From Prevotellaceae bacterium (GTDB lineage: Bacteria; Bacteroidota; Bacteroidia; Bacteroidales; Bacteroidaceae): 9,290 bases of DNA. The stretch covers positions 1 to 9,290 of the forward strand of contig JAJPYW010000243.1 in assembly GCA_021204715.1 (NCBI GenBank), read 5' to 3'. This document shows positions 1 through 5,954 of this stretch, one piece after another; position 1 is the stretch's first letter; the number at the start of each line of letters is the position of its first letter. Both the position numbers and the translations under genes were made by a program. The notes below the pieces were generated by a model that did no database searches, was not told the DNA's origin, and was given only the letters and a program-made list of their open reading frames with translations.

Positions 1-338
1 GTGGCGAGGATGGTCTCTTCCACGCTGCCCTCTTCGGGATAGGGATGGATGCTGCGGCGGTAGTTGCAGAAGTCGGGCCACCACTCGCGGCTGATGAAGG
101 CGGCCTTGCGGTCGAAGAACTTGCCGTAGGCACAGCCGCTGTCTTGCAGTATGGCACTTTTCCACTCCCAGAGCGGCCACTCCCATCCGCCGTCGGGCAG
201 GCAGTGGTAGCCACAATCCTCATCCACCACCGCTTCTGCCGACCATCCATGGATGCCCATGTAGAGCAACGGCAGGAAGCCCACGCGGTTGATGTACTCT
301 ATCAACTCAGGGCAGGAATGTATCGGCTCCGCACTCAT
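1..338 (-). CDS. AlkZ-related protein, N-terminal part (cut by window edge)
   Basis: The minus strand encodes at least 112 residues from an ATG at 338, and the C-terminal part lies beyond position 1. The protein begins MSAEPIHSCPEL and is rich in tryptophan and aromatic residues, with the stretches CGYHCLPDGGWEWPLWEWK, YGKFF and ISREWWPDFCNYRR. I recognise this pattern from Bacteroidota proteins annotated as AlkZ-related, that is, distantly related to the winged-helix DNA glycosylase AlkZ/YcaQ. The QxQ catalytic motif of true AlkZ would not be in the visible part, so glycosylase activity cannot be judged. The gene starts 16 bases after the RSH stop codon on the same strand, so co-transcription with it is likely. 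The ATG at 338 was chosen because the ATG overlapping the RSH stop is in another frame and meets a stop after seven codons. The family call is from recall; the function is inferred. Confidence 0.72.
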   Translation of the reverse strand, partial: MSAEPIHSCPELIEYINRVGFLPLLYMGIHGWSAEAVVDEDCGYHCLPDGGWEWPLWEWKSAILQDSGCAYGKFFDRKAAFISREWWPDFCNYRRSIHPYPEEGSVEETILA

Positions 339-354
339 TTCACTCTCTGCCAAG

Positions 355-2229
355 TCATTCTATGTCAATCCGCGCCACCTCGTCCACGTTCTCTATGGCG
401 GCGATGGAGTTCATGGTCTGCTCCAGTTCGTTCTCCGAATGGATGGCGAAGTCTACCGAGGTCTCCACGATGTTGTCTACCGTGGTGGTGGTGAGCCGGG
501 AGATGGAGAGGTTCTGCTTCTCGGTGATGCACGCCACCACATCCCTCAACAGGTGGTGGCGGTCGATGCTGCGTATGCAGATGCGCACGGGGAAGAGGAA
601 CGCTTCTTGTTCCTCGAAGTTCACGGCCACGATGGAGTCGCCCTGCTGGGAGGCCATGCGGACGGCTTCGGGGCAGTTGCGCTTGTGCAGGGTTATCTTT
701 CCCCGGTCGTCCTTGAAGCCGATGAGTTCGTCGCCCGGCAGCGGGTGGCAGCGGTCGCAACGCAGGTAGGCCAACTTCTCTTTCTTGGCGAAATGGCTGC
801 GCAGCGTGCACTTGGCCTTGTAGGTGGACACATGGGCGAGCCATTCTTCTTGTGGCGAAGCTGCCGGCTGGGTGATTGTCTCTACACAGTCGCCGCGATG
901 CAACACCGTCTTTACCGAACAGAGCTTGCCGTTGATGCGGGCGAAGAAGGCGTGCAGCCCCTCTTCACCGAGCATCTCGAAGGCGAAGTCCAACGCCGTG
1001 GCCCCCTTGGGCAGTATCACTTCCTTGCCTTGCGGGGTGAACACCATGATGTCGTCGTTGTAGAAGGAGGCCGTCACGCCGTCCATGTAGTCCATCTCCT
1101 GCGTGTGGTAGGCGGCGTCCTGCAGCACTTCCTTGAACTTCTCCAACCATGCCATTACGTTCTCTTCGGTCTGCTCGGCGGCACAGCCCAAGCGCGAGTT
1201 GCGCACCATGCGTTCCGAGGCGATGTGCATCTCCTCCCACTCTCCTTGCTCGTTGAGCAGCTTCACGTGGAAACTTTGGTAGCCGTTCTCCTTGGGCGCG
1301 TTGATGTAGTTGGCCACGCTGCCGGGGCGCTCCTTGAAGTAGTCGGTGAGCACGCCGTAGATGTGCAGGCTTTTCTTTTTCTCCTCCTGCAGGCCGTCGG
1401 CCTCGTAGATGATGCGGATGTAGTGCTTGCCGTCGGCATGGTGGAAGTCGCAGTTCTTCGAGCGCATCTTGCGGCAAATGCTGTAGGGCATGCGGTAGCG
1501 CAGCTCTATTCTCGTGGGGATGCCGCCCTTGTCCAAGAGTTCTTTCACTTTGGCGGCAAAGTCGTCGAGGTGCTCCTTCTCTTGCTCTTTCTCCTGCTCG
1601 AGCATCTGCCGCATCTGCTCGTATTCACGGGGGCAGCGGTACTTGAACGACAAGTCTTCCAACTCGGTCTTTACGTGGTACAGCCCCAAGCGGTTGGCAA
1701 GCGGGGCGTAGAAGTAATCGGTCTCGCCGGCTATCTTCATCTGCTTGTCGGGGCGCATGCTGGCCAAGGTGCGCATGTTGTGCAGGCGGTCGGCCAGTTT
1801 CAACAAGATGGCCCGCAGGTCGAACTGCACCGAGGCCAATATCTGCCTGAAGTTGTCCACCTGCTTGGACTCCTCATACTTCTGTTTTTTCTGTTTGGTG
1901 ACCACGCGCACCAAGAAGGCCACGTCGTCGCCGTAACGTGCCTGTATCTCCTCGAAGGTGTGGGGCGTGTCTTCCACCACGTCGTGCAGGAAAGCAGCGA
2001 TGATGGGGTTGGCGCTCAATTCCAACTCCTCGGCCAAGATGCGCGCCACGGCTATGGGGTGCATGATGTAAGGCTCTCCCGACTTGCGGCGCTGGTCTTT
2101 GTGGGCCTCGCGCGCGAACTCGTAGGCGTCGCGTATGCGCCGCATGTCGTCGGGGCTCATGCGCCCCGCTATGGCATGGAACAGTTCTTCCACGCTCCGG
2201 TTTATCCTGCTCTGGTAATCTTCTTCCAT
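355..2229 (-). CDS. RelA/SpoT homologue, (p)ppGpp hydrolase with doubtful synthetase
   Basis: This 624-residue long-form RSH protein controls the alarmone (p)ppGpp in the cytoplasm. The HD hydrolase domain (about 20-200) keeps the expected residues: R48, H57 in YIMHPIAVA, H82-D83 and E86-D87 in HDVVEDT, and D147/N151 in KLADRLHNMRTL. The synthetase-like domain (about 235-355) retains YSICRKMR and ENGYQSFH. The usual G-R-P-K before the YSI segment is L-R-Y-R here, the DLxAxR metal-site segment is GKHYIR, and EIQIRT is EMHIAS. A TGS domain (about 392-453), a Cys/His zinc-finger-like segment (C491, C494, H515, C519) and an ACT domain (about 546-624) follow. At 624 residues it is roughly 100 shorter than typical bifunctional Rel/SpoT proteins. 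Hydrolase-biased function is an inference from these substitutions. It has its own -7 element and a hairpin leader, and an AlkZ-related gene follows 16 bases downstream. The family is certain; I give no symbol because relA/spoT naming is ambiguous here. Confidence 0.95.
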   Translation of the reverse strand: MEEDYQSRINRSVEELFHAIAGRMSPDDMRRIRDAYEFAREAHKDQRRKSGEPYIMHPIAVARILAEELELSANPIIAAFLHDVVEDTPHTFEEIQARYGDDVAFLVRVVTKQKKQKYEESKQVDNFRQILASVQFDLRAILLKLADRLHNMRTLASMRPDKQMKIAGETDYFYAPLANRLGLYHVKTELEDLSFKYRCPREYEQMRQMLEQEKEQEKEHLDDFAAKVKELLDKGGIPTRIELRYRMPYSICRKMRSKNCDFHHADGKHYIRIIYEADGLQEEKKKSLHIYGVLTDYFKERPGSVANYINAPKENGYQSFHVKLLNEQGEWEEMHIASERMVRNSRLGCAAEQTEENVMAWLEKFKEVLQDAAYHTQEMDYMDGVTASFYNDDIMVFTPQGKEVILPKGATALDFAFEMLGEEGLHAFFARINGKLCSVKTVLHRGDCVETITQPAASPQEEWLAHVSTYKAKCTLRSHFAKKEKLAYLRCDRCHPLPGDELIGFKDDRGKITLHKRNCPEAVRMASQQGDSIVAVNFEEQEAFLFPVRICIRSIDRHHLLRDVVACITEKQNLSISRLTTTTVDNIVETSVDFAIHSENELEQTMNSIAAIENVDEVARIDIE

Positions 2230-2250
2230 AACCCTGCTTTTTTATGACCT

Positions 2251-2292
2251 GCAGACAGAGTAGCGCGGACAGCCTTGCCCGCTACTCCCTGC
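2251..2292 (-). promoter_or_regulatory. Hairpin in the 5' leader of the RSH gene
   Basis: An inverted repeat lies between the putative promoter and the start codon of the RSH gene. The arms at 2258-2265 (GAGTAGCG) and 2280-2287 (CGCTACTC) pair perfectly over 8 bases. The stem extends outward through GCAG/CTGC (2251-2254 with 2289-2292) across a small internal loop. It extends inward through GG/CC and CA/TG pairs around a bulge, leaving a tetraloop at 2272-2275. It ends 21 bases before the ATG at 2229. No run of U follows the stem on either strand, so it does not look like an intrinsic terminator. A role in translation control or mRNA stability is inference. Confidence 0.5.
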
Positions 2293-2316
2293 CTAAATAT
2301 GCATGTTTCCCCTTAT

Positions 2317-2330
2317 TGAATGAATGAATG
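2317..2330. repeat. Short tandem repeat (TGAA), 3.5 copies
   Basis: The plus strand reads TGAATGAATGAATG. It sits just downstream of the -7 element of the RSH gene, where transcription would begin. Three and a half copies is short and may be chance, but tetranucleotide tracts at promoters can change length by slippage. Confidence 0.6.
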
Positions 2331-2331
2331 G

Positions 2332-2339
2332 CAAATATA
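2332..2339 (-). promoter_or_regulatory. Putative Bacteroidota -7 element for the RSH gene
   Basis: On the minus strand this reads TATATTTG, an exact match to TAnnTTTG. It implies a transcript start near 2325 and a leader of about 95 bases that includes the hairpin at 2251-2292. I see no good TTTG -33 element 19-21 bases upstream, so the promoter is supported by the -7 element only. Confidence 0.45.
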
Positions 2340-2381
2340 TGGAATTTTTATCAATACTGCATGCGCTTTTCTTGAATTTTG

Positions 2382-3677
2382 CTATTTCATCCATTTCTGA
2401 GGCAAATCGACCTTGCCCTCGGCGGTAGATCGTGTGGCACTGACGTTCTTGGGGCCGGGGATAAGCGGGCTGTAGTTCAGCACATGGCGGGTGCGGGCGC
2501 GCTGCTCTTCGGTGAAGCGGTTGGAGTAGCTCACCGCATAGTCCATGAGGTTGGTGGAGGTGAACTCCCCGCCGTCGCAGTTGGTGCGCAGGACAAGGTT
2601 GGCATAGGTATAGTTGTCATGGTCGAACAGGTAGGTGTACTGCACGTAGTTGTTGTAATCCACCACGTTGTAGCTGGGGGTGTCGCCACAATAATCGGTG
2701 TCTTCGCAGCCGTCCATGGCCTCGCCCTCTTCGGTCTCGGCAAAGACGTGGTAAAGCCCCAAGTAGTGTCCCAACTCGTGGGCCACGGTGACGTTGATGT
2801 CGGCCGTGTTGTACTCGTTGCCTACCGATTCTGCATAGCAGTAGAGGCTGTTGATGGAAACGCAATAGGCGAAGTTCAGGTTGTCTTTGTTGAGGTAGGT
2901 GTACTGCACCCCGTAAAGCCCCTCCAAGTAGTTGGCCCCCTCGGTGGAATAGGGAAGGTCGGAGATGCCCAAGGTGGTGTACTCGCCGTCGGACTTGAAA
3001 TTGTAGAGCATCACGTTGATGTAGTCGTTGGGCTCCCAAAGGTATTGCGCGTAGGTGCCGGTGTTGTCGCTCATGAACTCTTCGCAGTCTATGGGATAGG
3101 AACCTGTCCAACGGATGTACTCCACGCCGGGGGTGTCGAGCTCGGTGCCGGACTCGTCGACGGTGGCCAAGGAGAACTTCAAGTTCATGTCGACCGAGCA
3201 GTCGGCATAAAGGTTGTTGACGTTCTGCAGTATCTCGCCAAGGCGCGAGGCGGGCACATACTGGGTTCTGTCTTTGTCGTTCTGATAAAATACGTGGAAA
3301 ATGACGGGCAGGTCGTAGGTGTAGGTGGTGTAGTCGCCGCTCCCGGCCGCCTGCGTGATGCTGATGCGCTTGGAGTGGCTGCCAAGCGTCACGGTGACGG
3401 TGGCCGAGCGGACAGCCGTGCCGCTGTTGCCCGCTACGGTGATTTGCAGCACGCCGCCGTTGTAGCCCGATGTGGGGGAGAGCTTGCACCAAGTATCGCC
3501 GGCCGAGGCTGTCCACGCCTCGCCGCTGTTGGTGGTGACGGTTACCCGCAAGGTCTCGCCGTCGGCGCTGACGTCGCTGAACACGCTTTGGGAGACGGAC
3601 AAGGTGACATCGGTATCGTCGCAAGCGGCCACAAAGGGCAGCAGCGTCAGAAGTAGGAGGAAACGCATGGCTTTCAT
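2382..3677 (-). CDS. BACON-domain zinc metalloprotease lipoprotein (M43/pappalysin-like)
   Basis: This 431-residue predicted secreted zinc peptidase starts MKAMRFLLLLTLLPFVAAC, a lipoprotein signal peptide with lipobox VAAC and lipidated Cys19. The acidic residues right after the cysteine (DDTD) resemble Bacteroidota signals for surface-exposed lipoproteins. Residues of about 25-111 form a BACON-type beta-sandwich with W55, W63 and a terminal ISITQAA strand. The catalytic part carries the metzincin zinc motif HELGHYLGLYH at 300-310 and a Met-turn LMDY with M378. Between them lies CEDTDYCGDTP (324-334), typical of pappalysin-like M43 enzymes. It resembles a Bacteroidales family of zinc metalloproteinase lipoproteins; the substrate is unknown. 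The reading frame stays open upstream to 3842, but the ATG at 3677 is preferred: it gives the signal peptide directly and lies about 25 bases downstream of a good -7 element. It is flanked by bpl upstream and the RSH gene downstream on the same strand and is probably transcribed alone. Confidence 0.93.
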   Translation of the reverse strand: MKAMRFLLLLTLLPFVAACDDTDVTLSVSQSVFSDVSADGETLRVTVTTNSGEAWTASAGDTWCKLSPTSGYNGGVLQITVAGNSGTAVRSATVTVTLGSHSKRISITQAAGSGDYTTYTYDLPVIFHVFYQNDKDRTQYVPASRLGEILQNVNNLYADCSVDMNLKFSLATVDESGTELDTPGVEYIRWTGSYPIDCEEFMSDNTGTYAQYLWEPNDYINVMLYNFKSDGEYTTLGISDLPYSTEGANYLEGLYGVQYTYLNKDNLNFAYCVSINSLYCYAESVGNEYNTADINVTVAHELGHYLGLYHVFAETEEGEAMDGCEDTDYCGDTPSYNVVDYNNYVQYTYLFDHDNYTYANLVLRTNCDGGEFTSTNLMDYAVSYSNRFTEEQRARTRHVLNYSPLIPGPKNVSATRSTAEGKVDLPQKWMK

Positions 3678-3706
3678 ATTGTATGTTTTTACAAGTTGTC
3701 TCGGTG

Positions 3707-3714
3707 CAAAGATA
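3707..3714 (-). promoter_or_regulatory. Putative -7 element for the metalloprotease gene
   Basis: The minus strand reads TATCTTTG, an exact TAnnTTTG match followed by CACC. The expected transcript start is near 3700, giving a leader of roughly 20-25 bases before the ATG at 3677. The expected -33 position reads GCAT rather than TTTG, so that half is weak. The element argues against starts upstream of 3700. Confidence 0.6.
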
Positions 3715-3745
3715 AAGCTTTTCCGCGTTGTATATGCTACGGGGA

Positions 3746-3774
3746 GACTGTTTTTCCATGAGGCGCCGGGCAGA
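3746..3774. repeat. 29-base direct repeat, copy 1
   Basis: This copy runs from GACTG to GGGCAGA and matches the copy at 3811-3839 at 27 of 29 positions. The two T/C differences are at repeat positions 6 and 10. It contains the shared block CCATGAGGCGCCGGGCAGA with a GGCGCC palindrome. It lies in the untranslated interval between bpl and the metalloprotease, upstream of the latter's -7 element. The function is unknown. Confidence 0.9.
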
Positions 3775-3810
3775 GGGCGCCGCGACATCGATGCGGAAGA
3801 GATATAGGTG

Positions 3811-3839
3811 GACTGCTTTCCCATGAGGCGCCGGGCAGA
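3811..3839. repeat. 29-base direct repeat, copy 2
   Basis: This is the second copy of the repeat at 3746-3774, offset by 65 bases and starting eight bases beyond the bpl stop codon. In this copy the ends GACTGC and GCAGAC can pair with one mismatch around the GGCGCC core, so a small hairpin is possible in the bpl 3' untranslated RNA. Whether the repeat occurs elsewhere in the genome cannot be seen here. Confidence 0.9.
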
Positions 3840-3847
3840 CAATGCCC

Positions 3848-4639
3848 TTACAGCACGTGCTGCACCTCTTTAAATAGGTAGGAGCGCAGCTTCCCGGCGG
3901 TGTCCTGCAACACCAACCGTCCGTCGGGTTCTACCTGCGACAGGCGGGCTTGGAAAAGGCCGGCGGCGTCTTTGTAAGGATGGAATCCCTCGCGGCGGAA
4001 CAAGACACGGGCATAGAGGGTAGAGAGCCCGGCCACGGTGAGCGTGCCGCCGCGAAGGGCTTCATAGCGTGCCGCCACGCGGCGCATGATGCCGGCAAGC
4101 AGTGCCCTGCAATCGTAAACGCGCCCGGTGAGCTGCCACAAGGAGACGGGGTTGGGGGCGTCGCTCAGGAAGCGCGTCTGGTTCACGTTCAGCCCGATGC
4201 CCACCACCGAGCGGTCTATGTGGTGCCCCTGCAGTTCGTTCTCTATCAACATGCCGCCTATTTTCCGCTCTCCGCAATAAATGTCGTTGGGCCACTTGAC
4301 GGTGACGCCGGCTATATGGGTGGAGAGCTCTTGCTGCACGGCAAGACAGACAATCTGTGAAAGGGCGAACTGCGCGCGGGCCTCCATGAAACGGGGATAG
4401 AGCAGGAAGCTGAAGAGCAGGTTCTTGCCCGCCTCGGCCTCCCAGCTGTTGCCGCGCTGTCCTTTACCGGCGGTTTGGTAGCGGGCGGTGACGGTGGTGT
4501 ATTCGGCCGGCTGCGCAGCCGGGGTGCCGCACAGGTGCTGCAGGTAGGCGTTGGTCGAGGTGGTCTGTTCCAAGGCGACGAGCGGATAGGAGAATGTGGT
4601 ATCGAGGGGTGTCATGCCGTTTTGACTTTGTTGTTTCAT
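3848..4639 (-). CDS. bpl: Biotin--[acetyl-CoA-carboxylase] ligase (no DNA-binding domain)
   Basis: This 263-residue enzyme activates biotin with ATP as biotinyl-AMP and transfers it to the lysine of biotin carboxyl carrier domains in the cytoplasm. The catalytic motifs are in order: TTSTN (26-30), QTAGKGQRGNSW (55-66, the biotinyl-AMP loop), KWPNDIY (115-121) and RKIGGMLIE (125-133) with the biotin-contacting K126. A short C-terminal domain follows (about 215-263). There is no N-terminal winged helix, so unlike E. coli BirA it should not act as a repressor. The ATG at 4639 lies 11 bases after the yraN stop, so the two are probably co-transcribed; an in-frame ATG at 4615 is an alternative start that still leaves all motifs intact. 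The symbol birA is also commonly used. Confidence 0.95.
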   Translation of the reverse strand: MKQQSQNGMTPLDTTFSYPLVALEQTTSTNAYLQHLCGTPAAQPAEYTTVTARYQTAGKGQRGNSWEAEAGKNLLFSFLLYPRFMEARAQFALSQIVCLAVQQELSTHIAGVTVKWPNDIYCGERKIGGMLIENELQGHHIDRSVVGIGLNVNQTRFLSDAPNPVSLWQLTGRVYDCRALLAGIMRRVAARYEALRGGTLTVAGLSTLYARVLFRREGFHPYKDAAGLFQARLSQVEPDGRLVLQDTAGKLRSYLFKEVQHVL

Positions 4640-4650
4640 CGTCGGCCCGT

Positions 4651-5019
4651 CTATCCGAACATGGGCGGGTAGAAGGCCGATGGAATGTGTTCTATGCGGA
4701 AGGGGACGGCGGCGCCCACGGCCGTGATGATGTCGAAGCGCACGGTGGCGTCGATGTTGAAGTGCTTCATGTAGGCGTCGGCGGCGATGACAATGCGGCG
4801 TATCTTGCGCCGGTCAACGGCTTCATGCGGCTCCTTATAGGCGGTGTCGGCGCGGGTTTTTACTTCCACGACGACAAGTTCGCCCGCTTTCATGGCCACG
4901 ATGTCGAGCTCCAAATGGTTCTTGCGCCAGTTGCGGTGGCGGATGGTGTAGCCGTTCTGCTGCAAATAGGCGGCCGCGGCGTCTTCTCCGGCTCTTCCCA
5001 AGACATTGTGTGTGGCCAT
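4651..5019 (-). CDS. yraN: YraN / UPF0102 family nuclease-like protein
   Basis: This 122-residue protein matches the usual length of the UPF0102 family. It starts MATHNVLGRAGEDAAAAYLQ, the typical N-terminal helix, then NWRKNHLELDIVA and LVVVEVKTR. The residues E37, D39, E52 and K54 form the restriction-endonuclease-like ELD...EVK pattern. The exact role of the family is unsettled; the fold suggests DNA processing or repair. It is the first gene of a minus-strand pair with bpl and has its own promoter elements in the divergent region at 5020-5103. Confidence 0.93.
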   Translation of the reverse strand: MATHNVLGRAGEDAAAAYLQQNGYTIRHRNWRKNHLELDIVAMKAGELVVVEVKTRADTAYKEPHEAVDRRKIRRIVIAADAYMKHFNIDATVRFDIITAVGAAVPFRIEHIPSAFYPPMFG

Positions 5020-5045
5020 AATGGTGTTTTTTTATGCTTGCGTGA

Positions 5046-5079
5046 CAAAAATACGCTTTTTCCGTTTTCATTTTGCAAA
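5046..5079 (-). promoter_or_regulatory. Putative promoter of yraN-bpl
   Basis: On the minus strand a -7 element TATTTTTG (5046-5053, exact TAnnTTTG) is preceded by a TTTG -33 element (5076-5079) with a 22-base spacer, slightly longer than the usual 19-21. It places the transcript start about 20 bases before the yraN ATG. The -33 lies inside the palindrome TTTTGCAAAA (5071-5080). Confidence 0.5.
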
Positions 5080-5095
5080 ACTAAAAGTAAATTTG
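5065..5095 (+). promoter_or_regulatory. Putative promoter of the small RHH-like gene and tadA
   Basis: TAAATTTG at 5088-5095 matches TAnnTTTG exactly. TTTT at 5065-5068 lies 19 bases upstream and is one base off TTTG. The start of transcription would fall near 5100-5104, practically at the ATG at 5104, so the mRNA may be leaderless or nearly so. It overlaps the divergent yraN promoter, so the two may be regulated together. Confidence 0.5.
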
Positions 5096-5103
5096 CAAGA
5101 GGT

Positions 5104-5337
5104 ATGAGAAAAAGAGACAAAACATCCGCAAAGGCGCGGCCCGACAACGTGAAACGGGGGCAACGCATCGTCTGCCTGCTCAGCGAGGAGGAACTACGGA
5201 TGGTGAGCCGTTACTTGGATAAATACAGCATCACGAACCGTTCGCGGTGGATGCGCGAGACGCTCTTGCGCTTTATCCTTAAAAACATGAACAAGGACTA
5301 CCCGACGCTCTTCGGCGAGAACGAGATGCGCCGCTGA
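5104..5337 (+). CDS. Small basic protein, probable ribbon-helix-helix DNA binder
   Basis: This 77-residue protein starts MRKRDKTSAKARPDNVKRGQ and ends NEMRR. After a basic N-terminal tail, residues of about 20-55 fit a short beta strand (QRIVCLL) followed by two helices around SEEELRMVSRYLDKY and NRSRWMRETLLRFIL. That layout is seen in ribbon-helix-helix and MobC-like proteins. I recall similar conserved Bacteroidales hypothetical proteins but no defined function. The ATG at 5104 follows AGAGG by one base and lies immediately after a -7 element; the frame remains open upstream, but that part is antisense to yraN and has no family resemblance. tadA follows in the same direction after 54 bases. 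A regulatory role, possibly at the adjacent divergent promoters, is inference. Confidence 0.75.
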   Translation: MRKRDKTSAKARPDNVKRGQRIVCLLSEEELRMVSRYLDKYSITNRSRWMRETLLRFILKNMNKDYPTLFGENEMRR

Positions 5338-5391
5338 CTGCGCCGGCATGCGTGAAGGCGGCTGCTCCAAGTGAAAAGGAAACGACAGGCC

Positions 5392-5847
5392 ATGGACGAT
5401 GTGTATTACATGAGACAGGCCCTTATCGAGGCGCGCGAGGCAGGTACCCGTGGTGAAGTGCCCGTGGGCGCGGTAGTGGTGTGCAAGGAGCGCGTCATTG
5501 CCCGCGCGCACAACTTGACCGAGACGCTCACCGACGTGACCGCCCACGCCGAGATGCAGGCCATCACCGCCGCGGCCGCCACCTTGGGCGGGAAATACTT
5601 GAACGAATGTACGCTGTATGTCACGGTGGAACCGTGCGTGATGTGTGCGGGCGCCATCGCGTGGGCGCAAACGGGCAGGCTTGTGTTCGGCGCGGCCGAT
5701 GAGAAACGGGGCTACAGGCGGTATGCGCCGGGGGCGCTGCACCCCAAGACGGGGGTGACCGAAGGGGTGCTGGCGGATGAATGTGCCGCCTTGATGAAGG
5801 ATTTTTTCGCGGCGAAAAGGGTATGCGTCAAAAGGCGCGGCTCCTAA
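5392..5847 (+). CDS. tadA: tRNA-specific adenosine deaminase TadA
   Basis: This 151-residue enzyme converts adenosine to inosine at wobble position 34 of tRNA-Arg(ACG), allowing CGN decoding. It has the cytidine-deaminase fold with zinc ligands H52 in TAHAEMQAI and C82/C85 in PCVMCAGA, and the proton-shuttling glutamate E54. GEVPVGAVVV (21-30) and the FGAADEKRG segment with the GALHP region are also typical, and the length is normal for the family. The ATG at 5392 is preferred over an in-frame GTG at 5371 because MDDVYYMRQAL matches the usual N-terminus. It probably shares a transcript with the small gene upstream and converges on the DUF4834 gene. Confidence 0.96.
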   Translation: MDDVYYMRQALIEAREAGTRGEVPVGAVVVCKERVIARAHNLTETLTDVTAHAEMQAITAAAATLGGKYLNECTLYVTVEPCVMCAGAIAWAQTGRLVFGAADEKRGYRRYAPGALHPKTGVTEGVLADECAALMKDFFAAKRVCVKRRGS

Positions 5848-5954
5848 GTCGCTTTGCCACCCGCTTCCGGCATCAGGCTGCCAGAGACAAAGTGCCCGGC
5901 CGCGCAGTTGTATTCTAAAAGAGTGTCGTCTTCTTGAAGAGAACGCGTGTTCCC
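5848..5954. other. Convergent intergenic region, no clear terminator
   Basis: This gap separates the 3' ends of tadA and the DUF4834 gene. It contains only weak inverted repeats, such as GGCA/TGCC around 5869-5882 and TCTTC/GAAGA near 5930-5940, with no flanking T-run. I see no RNA gene or further open reading frame here. Confidence 0.5.

Noticed and set aside
335..358. ATG overlapping the RSH stop codon as start of the next gene
   Set aside because: This frame meets a stop after seven codons. The AlkZ-related frame begins at the ATG at 338.
289..2247. A 652-codon open frame on the plus strand opposite the RSH gene
   Set aside because: It is a shadow of the real gene: the codon use of the GC-rich minus-strand gene avoids codons that make stops in the opposite frame. 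Its translation is low-complexity V/H/L/G-rich and resembles no family.
2280..2340. The RSH leader hairpin as terminator of the upstream protease gene
   Set aside because: No T-run follows the stem on the minus strand, and the stem lies downstream of the likely RSH transcript start, so it fits a leader element better.
2379..3656. A 425-codon open frame on the plus strand opposite the metalloprotease
   Set aside because: Same antisense shadow effect. The minus strand has a signal peptide, zinc motif and Met-turn, whereas this frame has no recognisable domain.
3678..3842. N-terminal extension of the metalloprotease to an upstream start at 3842
   Set aside because: The extension would bury the lipoprotein signal peptide 55 residues inside the protein, crosses the direct repeats and lies upstream of the likely promoter.
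3851..3862. Perfect 12-base palindrome CAGCACGTGCTG at the end of bpl as a terminator
   Set aside because: It lies inside the coding sequence (last codons), is short, and no U-run follows it in the direction of transcription.
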